From contig JBGCFR010000013.1 of the NCBI GenBank assembly GCA_045107045.1, positions 1 to 50,479 of the forward strand: a stretch of DNA of 50,479 nt, read 5' to 3'. The stretch's first letter is position 1. The number at the start of each line of letters is the position of its first letter. The stretch comes from Putridiphycobacter sp045107045. Its GTDB lineage: Bacteria; Bacteroidota; Bacteroidia; Flavobacteriales_D; Crocinitomicaceae. A model generated the notes under the pieces. That model saw only the letters and a list, made by a program, of their open reading frames with translations. It had not been told where the DNA came from and did no database searches. The translations under genes were made by a program, and so were the position numbers. Shown here in pieces: positions 9,522 to 17,547 of this stretch.

Positions 9522-10904
9522 TTATTGTGCATAGTTTTCTGCTTCAGTATTTCGAGCGGTAACATGACTTTTTAAGGTTTCAATGGCTGTATTGAACTCT
9601 GAAACATTGTTTATGAAAGAGTAATCACTAGTTTCATTTTCAACTGAACTTTGTATTAATGATTGCAATGTAGAATAATAGGCTTGCATTTTAGTCGGTT
9701 CAAATGTATTAGAAATAAAATCAAGAATATGAGCCTTAAAGTCATTTTCATAACTCGGAATACTTAATATATATCCAATCATTGGCCAATCGCTTGCCGT
9801 AATTTCATTAAATTCAAATGATAGTGCGCCACCCTGTTTTCCATCTTCAAAAGCTTCATTATTATCCCAAGGAATCCATTTTATTAAATTATCGCTCGGA
9901 TCATTATATAAATAGAAATTATGAGTCATTCTGCCGTAAGTATCCCAATTCTGAATAGTTGTATTAACTGCTAACCATTTTAGAAATCCTTGTACATCTA
10001 GAACCGATTCTAAATTGGTTTTATATGCATTGGTATCACTTGTTCTATTTGATGATTGCAAATTATCGTAAAGCGCTTGGATATCTGAATCTCCTGTTCC
10101 GTCAGTCGTTTTATTCTCGAAATCACTCAAATTAAATCCAGTAGTTGAAAATGATGCCCCTTCATCTTCTGGTTTATAGCAATTTCCGGACTCATTCCCA
10201 AATTGTTTATTGAGCATAGTTTCAAAAACGATTTCAACAGCAGTATAAAGTCCAAAATAGACTGGTCCTTCTCCATAATCGATATACATTTCATAAAAAG
10301 CGGAATATGGAGCAGGAACTCCAAACTCTCTAAACATGTCACAGCCTACTTTTTCTCTAAGCAATGAGGCGTCATTATAATTACTACTCATTGAAAGGGC
10401 TGGAAATCCATAGAATGTTTGTCCATTTATTTCAGGATAATCATCACTAAATTCATCAAAATCTATACGGAACGGAAGCTTAGTAACACCGCTACTAGCT
10501 GCACTTAGACTTGAATTACCTTTATACCGAATGCCAACTTGATACCAGTTTTTACCATTGAATTCAATATTGCACGGTACATAAATAGGTTTTTCCTCAG
10601 CAAATGTGGTGCCGCCACCTCCTCCTCCTGGGCCACCACCACCAGGTCCTGTATTGGAACTTGAGCCATATAGATCATTCAAATCCGACTGCATATCTGC
10701 CCAATCATCAGCTGATATTGTAATGTCAAAGCGGTTCACATTGTCCTGTGGGAAAACAACATCATATTGTTCTGTTGCCGAAGAGGAATGAGTAGTAATA
10801 GACCAATCTTCAAGACCGTCTCCAGCTGTAATAGTGATTTCCTTATAGCATGATGTCACGAAAAATAGTATAGCAAAAAATGAAAAATAATGGAGCGGTC
10901 TCAT
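9522..10904 (-). CDS. CotH-family (spore coat kinase-like) lipoprotein
   Basis: This 460-residue protein belongs to the CotH family, whose best-known member phosphorylates spore coat proteins in Bacillus. In Bacteroidota the target is unknown. The N-terminus is a lipoprotein signal (FFVTSC, with Cys near 19). The family blocks are visible: an early beta-domain, GIRYKGNSS near 123, LREKVGCDMFREFGVPAP near 183, YFGLYTAVE near 217 and the acidic WIPWDNNEAF signature near 343, which corresponds to the metal-binding aspartate region. A glycine run (GPGGGGPGGGGGG, about residues 87-99) interrupts the first domain. The stop of the DUF2490 gene is one base from this start codon, so the two are co-transcribed, a pairing often seen in this phylum. 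It probably faces the periplasm or cell surface. Confidence 0.88.
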   Translation of the reverse strand: MRPLHYFSFFAILFFVTSCYKEITITAGDGLEDWSITTHSSSATEQYDVVFPQDNVNRFDITISADDWADMQSDLNDLYGSSSNTGPGGGGPGGGGGGTTFAEEKPIYVPCNIEFNGKNWYQVGIRYKGNSSLSAASSGVTKLPFRIDFDEFSDDYPEINGQTFYGFPALSMSSNYNDASLLREKVGCDMFREFGVPAPYSAFYEMYIDYGEGPVYFGLYTAVEIVFETMLNKQFGNESGNCYKPEDEGASFSTTGFNLSDFENKTTDGTGDSDIQALYDNLQSSNRTSDTNAYKTNLESVLDVQGFLKWLAVNTTIQNWDTYGRMTHNFYLYNDPSDNLIKWIPWDNNEAFEDGKQGGALSFEFNEITASDWPMIGYILSIPSYENDFKAHILDFISNTFEPTKMQAYYSTLQSLIQSSVENETSDYSFINNVSEFNTAIETLKSHVTARNTEAENYAQ

Positions 10905-10905
10905 G

Positions 10906-11619
10906 TTAGCGTTTTAATTTTAAAGTGTGAGTGTAATTCAAACCAATAATATAAGTTGTTTTCGGGTATGATGCATTCAGTTCTTTTTCTATTCGGTAGA
11001 AGAAACCTATTTCATTTCTTTTATTAAACGAATAATCAGAACCTAATGTAAACCTCATTTTTTCGAATCTATCTGTTGATTGAGTTAGGTCACTGAATAT
11101 CTCTGTAGAAAAATTCGGGTCTATTTTCCAGTTTTTGATATTATACTTTACACCAACTTTTAGTCGTATCACTTTGTCAATATCATCACCTTCTTCTTGG
11201 TTCAATCCAATTTCATTTTTGTTTTGATATCGCAATCGATAGTTGAATGAAAGCCGATCTATTTTGTGTTTATATCCTGCATCAATATTAAATCTAAAAT
11301 CGTTATCAAATGTTAGGTCATTACTTTGGTCCGCAATATATCTAAAAGCTGTTCCTAAGTAAAATCCGAAATCGAATTTATACTTGATGTGAAGATCGGT
11401 AATGATTTGATTAACTTGATTAGAGTTTTGCTTTAAACGCAATTGTTGGTCTAAACCAAAAGACCATTTTTTATTTAACTTATACTTAAGCCCAATTTTC
11501 GACCATGTTTCTAAATCTTGGGTAACAATTGTAGAATTGTCCTGCGCTATTGTTGTATTTTGAAAATTAACTAGAAAAGCGATCAGGAACGAGAATCTAA
11601 AAAGAATTTTTGAAAACAT
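10906..11619 (-). CDS. DUF2490 outer-membrane beta-barrel protein
   Basis: This 237-residue protein has a signal peptide (about residues 1-25, ending near TIAQ). The mature part is built of alternating amphipathic strands with repeated aromatic-flanked segments (WSFGLDQQLRLKQ, SFNYRLRYQNK, EIGFFYRIEKE, YIIGLNYTHTL), typical of a DUF2490 beta-barrel. It lies one base upstream of the CotH gene and opens that operon. In Bacteroidota, DUF2490 genes are commonly next to CotH and polyphosphate-polymerase genes. The last of these is not present here. A role as the outer-membrane partner or exporter for the CotH protein is an inference from position only. Confidence 0.85.
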   Translation of the reverse strand: MFSKILFRFSFLIAFLVNFQNTTIAQDNSTIVTQDLETWSKIGLKYKLNKKWSFGLDQQLRLKQNSNQVNQIITDLHIKYKFDFGFYLGTAFRYIADQSNDLTFDNDFRFNIDAGYKHKIDRLSFNYRLRYQNKNEIGLNQEEGDDIDKVIRLKVGVKYNIKNWKIDPNFSTEIFSDLTQSTDRFEKMRFTLGSDYSFNKRNEIGFFYRIEKELNASYPKTTYIIGLNYTHTLKLKR

Positions 11620-11657
11620 AAAATCTTGTTTAATCTAAAAATGTGATTATTTAAAGA

Positions 11658-11677
11658 GAATTGAGTTTATTCAATTC
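11658..11677 (-). terminator. Weak hairpin downstream of ileS
   Basis: A 7-bp perfect stem, GAATTGA with TCAATTC, encloses a 6-nt loop. On the minus strand it is followed by TCTTTAAAT, which is only a poor U tract. It sits between the ileS stop and the DUF2490 start and may reduce read-through from ileS. Confidence 0.35.
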
Positions 11678-11754
11678 CTTATGATATAAGACAATAATTT
11701 ATCCTAAATCCTGATATTTGTATTAAAATAGTTTTTTACGCAATTTTGAAATTA

Positions 11755-14700
11755 TTATGCTTTTGTTAATTGAATACTAGTATTACCTTCTTCTAAGTCA
11801 GCGACAAAACTATTGTTTTCAGTAGTTTTTCCAAAAGCAATTGAATTCGCCAGCACTTCGTTGCAAATATAGGTTTCATTAGTTCTTGCAGCTAGTGCCA
11901 CCTCATCATTGGCATCAATTGTCAATTCAATTCTATCCATCACTTCTAAACCACTTTCTTTACGAAAGTTTTGAATTCTATTAACTAATTCACGAGCAAT
12001 ACCCTCTTGCTTTAAGTCAGCTGAAATTGTAATGTCGAGTGCTACTGTCAACCCGCCTTCGCTTGCCATTAACCAACCTGGAATGTCATCTGTGACGATA
12101 TCGAAATCTTCTAATTCAAGGGCGATTTCTTCATCATTCAACTTGCCTGACCAGCCATTATTTTGTTCCACTTTAGTAATGTCTGAAGCATCCCAGCCGC
12201 CAACCATCCCAGCAATGTTTTTCATTTGCTTCCCATATTTTGGTCCAATGGTTTTAAAGTTTGGTTTGATCTTTTTGACTAAAATACCAGTTGTATCTTC
12301 TAGTATTTCAATGTCTTTAATGTTTACTTCAGATAAAATGATATTCTTAACCGCTTCGATTCTACGCTTGAAATTATTGTCTAAAGCTGGCACCATAATC
12401 CGTTGGAGTGGCTGACGTACTTTAATTTGTTCTTTTTTACGCAGTCCAAGAACTAAAGAAGATACTTTTTGGGCAATACCCATTCGTTCTTCTAAGTCAT
12501 TATCAATTGCTGATTTATTTGGCTCAGGATAATAAGCAATATGTACAGATTCAGCTTTGTTTTTTCCTGTTGTTTTGTTTAAGTCTAAAAATAATTGATC
12601 CATAAAAAATGGGGCAATTGGTGCACCTAAAATAGCGACAGTTTCTAAACAAGTATACAATGTTTGATATGCTGAGATTTTATCTTCAGTATAATCGCCT
12701 TTCCAGAATCGCCTTCTACATAAGCGCACATACCAATTAGATAATTCATCAATTACAAAGCTTTGAATCAATCTGCCTGCTTTGGTCGGTTCATAGTCTG
12801 CAAATGCAGCATCAACTTCACCAACAACAGTATTTAGTTTCGATAAAATCCAACGGTCAATTTCAGGCTTATTTTCCACTTCCGGCTCTGTATAAGTAAA
12901 ACCATCTATATTGGCATATAAAGCAAAAAATGAATAGGTATTATATAGTGTTCCGAATAGTTTTCTCTGCACTTCAGTAATACCATCCATATCGAATTTA
13001 AGATTATCCCAAGGTTGTGCGTTGGTTATCATGTACCAGCGGGTTGCATCTGCGCCAAATTGATCAAGTGTTTTAAAAGGATCGGCTGCATTGCCTAATC
13101 GTTTAGACATTTTTTGACCATTTTTGTCAAGTACAAGTCCATTTGAAACTACATTTTTGTATGATACTTTATCAAAAACTAAGCTTGCAATGGCATGTTG
13201 TGTATAAAACCAACCTCTTGTTTGATCAACGCCTTCTGCAATAAAATCAGAAGGAAATAAACTACCGTTATCAATTAATTCTTTATTTTCAAAAGGGTAG
13301 TGGTGTTGTGCAAATGGTACAGAACCAGAATCGAACCAAACATCAATTAAATCTGCTTCTCTTGTCATTGGTTTACCAGTAGGAGATACTAAAATAATTT
13401 GATCAACATAATTTTTATGCAGATCAACTTGGTCATAATTAGCTTTTGCCATATTGCCAGGTTCAAACCCACTTAAAGGGTTTTTGTCCATTAGGCCTGC
13501 TTCAACTGCTTTTTGTGCCTCAGCTTTTAATTGCTCAATAGAAGAGATACAGATTTGTTCTGTTTTGTCTTGAGATGTCCAAATAGGAATAGGAATTCCC
13601 CAATAACGTGAACGACTTAAATTCCAGTCATTGGCATTTTCTAACCATTTTCCACAACGGCCTTCACCAGTTGATTTTGCCTTCCAATTAATTTGGTTAT
13701 TCAGTATGCCTACTTTTTCACGATTCTCCTCCACTTTTACAAACCAAGAATCTAATGGGTAGTATAATATTGGTTTATCAGTCCGCCAACAGTGTGGGTA
13801 GGAGTGCTCGTATTTTTCTATTTTAAACGCTTTATTTTCAATCTTTAATTTAAGTGTTAAACGTTCATCTACGCTTAAGTATTTATTCAGGTTGGCAATG
13901 ATGTCTTTTAAGTTTTCTTTTTGAATGGCTAGTTCTTCTTCTGCTTCTCCTTCTTCTAAATATTCCGCTTTTACATATTCGTTAGCAAACCCAAAAATTG
14001 GGTCGCTGACTTCTGGTCTGAATCGACCTCTTAAATCGACTAAAGGTACTTGTTTGCCATTTTCGTCTTTTACCAATAAACCAGGAACACCTGCAGCTTT
14101 TGCGACCATGGCATCATCCGCACCAAAAGTTGGCGCAGTGTGTACAATACCCGTTCCATCTTCAGTAGTAACAAAGTCACCTGCAATGATTACAAATGCT
14201 TTTTCAGGATTTTCGCATGGCTGAACGTATGGTAAAAGTTGTTCATATTTTATACCCACTAATTCTGATCCAATACATTCTCCAACTACTAAAAAGGGGA
14301 TAGTTTTATCAGATTCTTGATAGGTTTTCAGTTCTTCAACATGATTAACTTTTACAAACCCTTTTCCAAACTGCTTTCCAACTAAATTTTTAGCTAAAAC
14401 TACTTGCATCTCAGACTTGGTATATTGATTATAGGTGTGAACTAAAACATATTCAATTTTTGGCCCTATAGTTAATGCAGTATTTGATGGTAAGGTCCAT
14501 GGCGTAGTTGTCCATGCTAAAATATGGGCTATCTCAGTATTCGCATTCTCAAAAGGTAAAATTTGACCATTGGTCACTTTAAATTGAGCGACACAAGTAG
14601 TGTCTTTAACGTCTTGGTAAGCCCCTGGCTGGTTAATTTCATGGGAACTTAAGCCTGTTCCTGCTTTAGGTGAATACGGTTGAATCGTATAACCTTTATA

Positions 14701-15222
14701 CAATAAATCTTTATTCCACATTTGACCTAAAATCCACCAAACGGATTCCATGTATTTACTCTCATATGTGACATATGGATTTTCCATATCCACCCAATAA
14801 CCAATGCGTTCAGTTAAGTTGTTCCAAATATCAGTGAATTGCATCACTGTTTTTTTACAAGCATTATTGTAGTCTTGAATTGATATTTTAGTGCCAATAT
14901 CTTCCTTAGAAATTCCTAGCTCTTTTTCAACTTTTAATTCAACGGGTAAGCCATGCGTATCCCACCCTGCTTTTCGTTTTACTTGAAAGCCTTTTAGGGT
15001 TTTATATCTGCAAAAAATATCTTTAATCGAACGCGATAAAACATGATGAATACCAGGCAAGCCATTCGCAGATGGTGGTCCTTCTGTAAAAATAAATGGT
15101 GTATTCCCTTCGCGAGATTCCACACTTTTTTCAAAGATGTTTTCTTGTTTCCAGCGTTCTAAAACTGTTTCTGCCACATTCGGGAGATTTAGAGCTTTGT
15201 ATGTAGGATATTTTTGACTCAT
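11755..15222 (-). CDS. ileS: Isoleucyl-tRNA synthetase, type 2
   Basis: IleRS charges tRNA-Ile with isoleucine in the cytoplasm. The open frame begins at 15327, but the first 35 codons encode an unrelated hydrophobic stretch. The family N-terminus (MSQKYPTYKALNLP) begins at the ATG at 15220-15222, giving 1155 residues. Features in order: PSANGLPGIHH at residues 51-60, in the place of the HxGH signature; the large editing (CP1) domain; KMSKR at 704-708; then the anticodon-binding and C-terminal domains. The eukaryote-like GWDTHGLPVE block marks the type 2 enzyme usual in Bacteroidota. The signature is GIHH rather than HxGH, with first and third positions swapped. In other type 2 enzymes this change goes with very high mupirocin resistance. 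Confidence 0.95.
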   Translation of the reverse strand: MSQKYPTYKALNLPNVAETVLERWKQENIFEKSVESREGNTPFIFTEGPPSANGLPGIHHVLSRSIKDIFCRYKTLKGFQVKRKAGWDTHGLPVELKVEKELGISKEDIGTKISIQDYNNACKKTVMQFTDIWNNLTERIGYWVDMENPYVTYESKYMESVWWILGQMWNKDLLYKGYTIQPYSPKAGTGLSSHEINQPGAYQDVKDTTCVAQFKVTNGQILPFENANTEIAHILAWTTTPWTLPSNTALTIGPKIEYVLVHTYNQYTKSEMQVVLAKNLVGKQFGKGFVKVNHVEELKTYQESDKTIPFLVVGECIGSELVGIKYEQLLPYVQPCENPEKAFVIIAGDFVTTEDGTGIVHTAPTFGADDAMVAKAAGVPGLLVKDENGKQVPLVDLRGRFRPEVSDPIFGFANEYVKAEYLEEGEAEEELAIQKENLKDIIANLNKYLSVDERLTLKLKIENKAFKIEKYEHSYPHCWRTDKPILYYPLDSWFVKVEENREKVGILNNQINWKAKSTGEGRCGKWLENANDWNLSRSRYWGIPIPIWTSQDKTEQICISSIEQLKAEAQKAVEAGLMDKNPLSGFEPGNMAKANYDQVDLHKNYVDQIILVSPTGKPMTREADLIDVWFDSGSVPFAQHHYPFENKELIDNGSLFPSDFIAEGVDQTRGWFYTQHAIASLVFDKVSYKNVVSNGLVLDKNGQKMSKRLGNAADPFKTLDQFGADATRWYMITNAQPWDNLKFDMDGITEVQRKLFGTLYNTYSFFALYANIDGFTYTEPEVENKPEIDRWILSKLNTVVGEVDAAFADYEPTKAGRLIQSFVIDELSNWYVRLCRRRFWKGDYTEDKISAYQTLYTCLETVAILGAPIAPFFMDQLFLDLNKTTGKNKAESVHIAYYPEPNKSAIDNDLEERMGIAQKVSSLVLGLRKKEQIKVRQPLQRIMVPALDNNFKRRIEAVKNIILSEVNIKDIEILEDTTGILVKKIKPNFKTIGPKYGKQMKNIAGMVGGWDASDITKVEQNNGWSGKLNDEEIALELEDFDIVTDDIPGWLMASEGGLTVALDITISADLKQEGIARELVNRIQNFRKESGLEVMDRIELTIDANDEVALAARTNETYICNEVLANSIAFGKTTENNSFVADLEEGNTSIQLTKA

Positions 15223-15369
15223 TGCTAGTACTATAAATTGAAGATGCAAAAGTAATAAAATTAGTGGGAACAACAGTTTGAAAGGGACGTCATGAAGATT
15301 TGATCTTTTAATAACATAGCCAGACAAAGTTTTACTTAGCTTTGAGGTCTATAATTTAAGATAATTAGA

Positions 15370-15582
15370 ATGGGACTAAAAGAAGAAAAGCAAAAGCTAA
15401 AGCGTAAGTTATTAAAGCTAGAACTAAAGGGGTTACTTTCTTACAAGGAATATTTAACAGCGCAATATATTGATGCGGCTGATAAAAAGTCTAAAAAAAA
15501 GTACTCACGGTATATTGAGGATCAGGCTATAGCTACTGAAAAAAAGATTGAGAAAATAGCTGCCAAGTTGGGAAAGCGGTAG
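15370..15582 (+). CDS. Small charged coiled-coil protein, function unknown
   Basis: This 70-residue product is rich in Lys and Glu, with heptad-like spacing over its N-terminal half (EEKQKLKRKLLKLELKGLL) and a second helix near 42-66. It has no signal peptide or membrane segment. It is divergent from ileS, with 147 bases between the two start codons. I do not recognise the family. The regular helical composition, an AT-rich upstream region and the lack of any overlapping gene support a real gene, but there is no motif evidence for function. Confidence 0.6.
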   Translation: MGLKEEKQKLKRKLLKLELKGLLSYKEYLTAQYIDAADKKSKKKYSRYIEDQAIATEKKIEKIAAKLGKR

Positions 15583-15712
15583 ATCTTGTTATTGGATGTA
15601 TGAATTAAATATATAGTGAATCAGCGTCAATATGCCATTTAGCATAAAGACAGAGTAGTGTCAAAGGAGGCCAAGTAGTCAATTGTATACAAATGGCTTT
15701 CCTAGTAGGAAC

Positions 15713-16663
15713 TTATTTCTTTAAAATTTTCTTCGCTAACTTTTTTATTGGTGTTGGAATAAAAGCAAATCTTGAGGTTGCATATTTATTTTCTATATCG
15801 GTCATGTGGTTTCTCAAATCAATCTGCTTATACTCTAATGCATATTTTACAGTTTCCTCTTTGTGCCAAACATTTCCATAAACTTGAGTCCTTTGAGCAG
15901 CCAAATGATCATAATTGAGTTTTACTGCATGCATAGAATCATTTGATGGTGCAAAAATAACAATTGAATTATTCTTATTGGTTTTTTTCACAGTTTCGCA
16001 CCAAGACCATGGCACCCAACATCTATCAATATCCAAGTTATGTTTCCAAAAATCTTTTAAATAGCTTTTGCTATCTGTAAACTTAAGTAGATATGTATGA
16101 ATATCCATATCTTCAGCACCTTCAAAAGGATTGATATTTAACATGTATGTTAATGCTTTTCTACGAATATCTGGATGTGGACTAATTTCATATCCATGCA
16201 AATATTTTTGAACAGCGGTCTCAATTTTATACTCTTTTTGCTCAAGAGAAAATTTCTCTAATAAACATTTTTGGAAGACAGGTGTATTTAAAAATTCGAT
16301 TAATTCTCTAATCGTTTCATTTTTATAATTCAGCAGCCGAAATGTCATTCCAAACCCTTCCATTATACCACTATCAACCGGCCAATAATTGTTATTTATA
16401 CTATACAAGTAGTCTTTTTCAGATGTAGTACAGCCAGGAAAATTTTGTGCGGCGTAGCCATTTGTTTTCAGATACTCAATTAGACCTTCTGCTGATTCTT
16501 GTTTTGGGAAATTGATTTCATCTGCTTTAGTAATTTCATGGTAGTGCTCCTTTGATAAAAAATCGTCAATAATAATGTGACTGAAAGGTGCGCTGTCAAA
16601 ATTTGCGGCATTTATTTTCTCAATTAAATATCCAAACTTTTGCATTAAATTAGTTGACGCCAT
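15713..16663 (-). CDS. 2-oxoglutarate/Fe(II)-dependent oxygenase-like protein
   Basis: This 316-residue protein has the pattern of the 2OG-Fe(II) dioxygenase superfamily. An HxD pair lies in SPHPDIRRKALTYMLNIN (His163, Asp165). A distal His follows in DSMHAVKL (His245), and Arg258 in AAQRTQVYGNVW is a candidate 2OG-carboxylate ligand. The N-terminal SHIIIDDFLS is the beta strand that usually opens such proteins. Relatives often sit in carbohydrate or methyltransferase clusters, and the substrate cannot be inferred here. No close operon partner exists: the PlsC gene lies about 100 bases upstream on the same strand. Confidence 0.75.
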   Translation of the reverse strand: MASTNLMQKFGYLIEKINAANFDSAPFSHIIIDDFLSKEHYHEITKADEINFPKQESAEGLIEYLKTNGYAAQNFPGCTTSEKDYLYSINNNYWPVDSGIMEGFGMTFRLLNYKNETIRELIEFLNTPVFQKCLLEKFSLEQKEYKIETAVQKYLHGYEISPHPDIRRKALTYMLNINPFEGAEDMDIHTYLLKFTDSKSYLKDFWKHNLDIDRCWVPWSWCETVKKTNKNNSIVIFAPSNDSMHAVKLNYDHLAAQRTQVYGNVWHKEETVKYALEYKQIDLRNHMTDIENKYATSRFAFIPTPIKKLAKKILKK

Positions 16664-16764
16664 AGCTATATACGATTACTTATAGTAGGCAAAGTTATAT
16701 TTTTATTTCATTTTGGCAGAGCAGTACAAGAGAAATTTTTTTGGAATAAAAAGATTGCAAGAAA

Positions 16765-17493
16765 CTAATATATACTTCCTTTCACTAAAGTTTCGGTTTG
16801 CTCCAACAAATCATCAAATGCAAAATTAGATATTTTAAGAGGTTCATGTACTTTAATAGTAATAGGCTTACCTATTCCTAAAGGATACTTCCCATATCGA
16901 AATACACACCAGGAATTATTGACTGTTACCGGGACTACAAGTGCATTCGGATTGTGTTTTACAAGCATTTTTAACCCATTTGGCGAAAAAGATTTTGGTT
17001 TGCCTGTTCTGCTTCTGGTCCCTTCAGGAAAAATGACAGTTGACCAAGTATTTTTTTGAAGTGTTTTAGCGAATGTAGATAACGCACCCAAAGCTTGTTT
17101 TGGATCTTTTCTATCAATTAAACAGGCACCACCATGTCGCAGATTAAATGATACACTTGGCACACCTTTGGCTAACTCAATTTTCGAAACGAATTTAGGA
17201 TGGTGTTTTCTAAATTTCCAAATCATGGGTGGAATATCAAATAAACTTTGGTGGTTGGATGCAAAAATAACGGGAACATCAATTGGTAATTTTTTTGGCA
17301 TATCAAATTTAACATGGATGCCTAAAATAAGCAATGACTTAACTAAAAACCAATTCATATAATCAACCACATTTTTATGAGCTTGATAGCCAAAAAGCTT
17401 AATAGCAATCCACTGAATAGGATGAAAAATGACTAGGATTAAGAAAAATGCTATTACGAAAATAGGAGATAGGATGTGACTAATAACTTTCAT
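16765..17493 (-). CDS. plsC: 1-acyl-sn-glycerol-3-phosphate acyltransferase (PlsC family)
   Basis: The predicted role is transfer of an acyl group to lysophosphatidic acid to make phosphatidic acid at the cytoplasmic membrane, the second acylation step of phospholipid synthesis. The 242-residue protein has an N-terminal membrane segment (about 8-28), the catalytic NHxxxxD motif as NHQSLFD at 80-86, the phosphate-binding FPEGTR at 155-160, and the VVPVTVNNS block near 185-193. Length and motif order match PlsC. Other acyltransferases such as ornithine-lipid OlsA-type enzymes share these motifs, so the acceptor is likely but not proven. Confidence 0.88.
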   Translation of the reverse strand: MKVISHILSPIFVIAFFLILVIFHPIQWIAIKLFGYQAHKNVVDYMNWFLVKSLLILGIHVKFDMPKKLPIDVPVIFASNHQSLFDIPPMIWKFRKHHPKFVSKIELAKGVPSVSFNLRHGGACLIDRKDPKQALGALSTFAKTLQKNTWSTVIFPEGTRSRTGKPKSFSPNGLKMLVKHNPNALVVPVTVNNSWCVFRYGKYPLGIGKPITIKVHEPLKISNFAFDDLLEQTETLVKGSIY

Positions 17494-17547
17494 TTTCTGC
17501 TAAATTTTGACTTCAAAAATAATGATACCTACAAAATGAATTTCGAA

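Noticed and set aside
15223..15327. 35-codon N-terminal extension of ileS with a hydrophobic stretch
   Set aside because: The IleRS family begins at MSQKYPTYKAL. The extension looks like a signal peptide, which makes no sense for a cytoplasmic synthetase.
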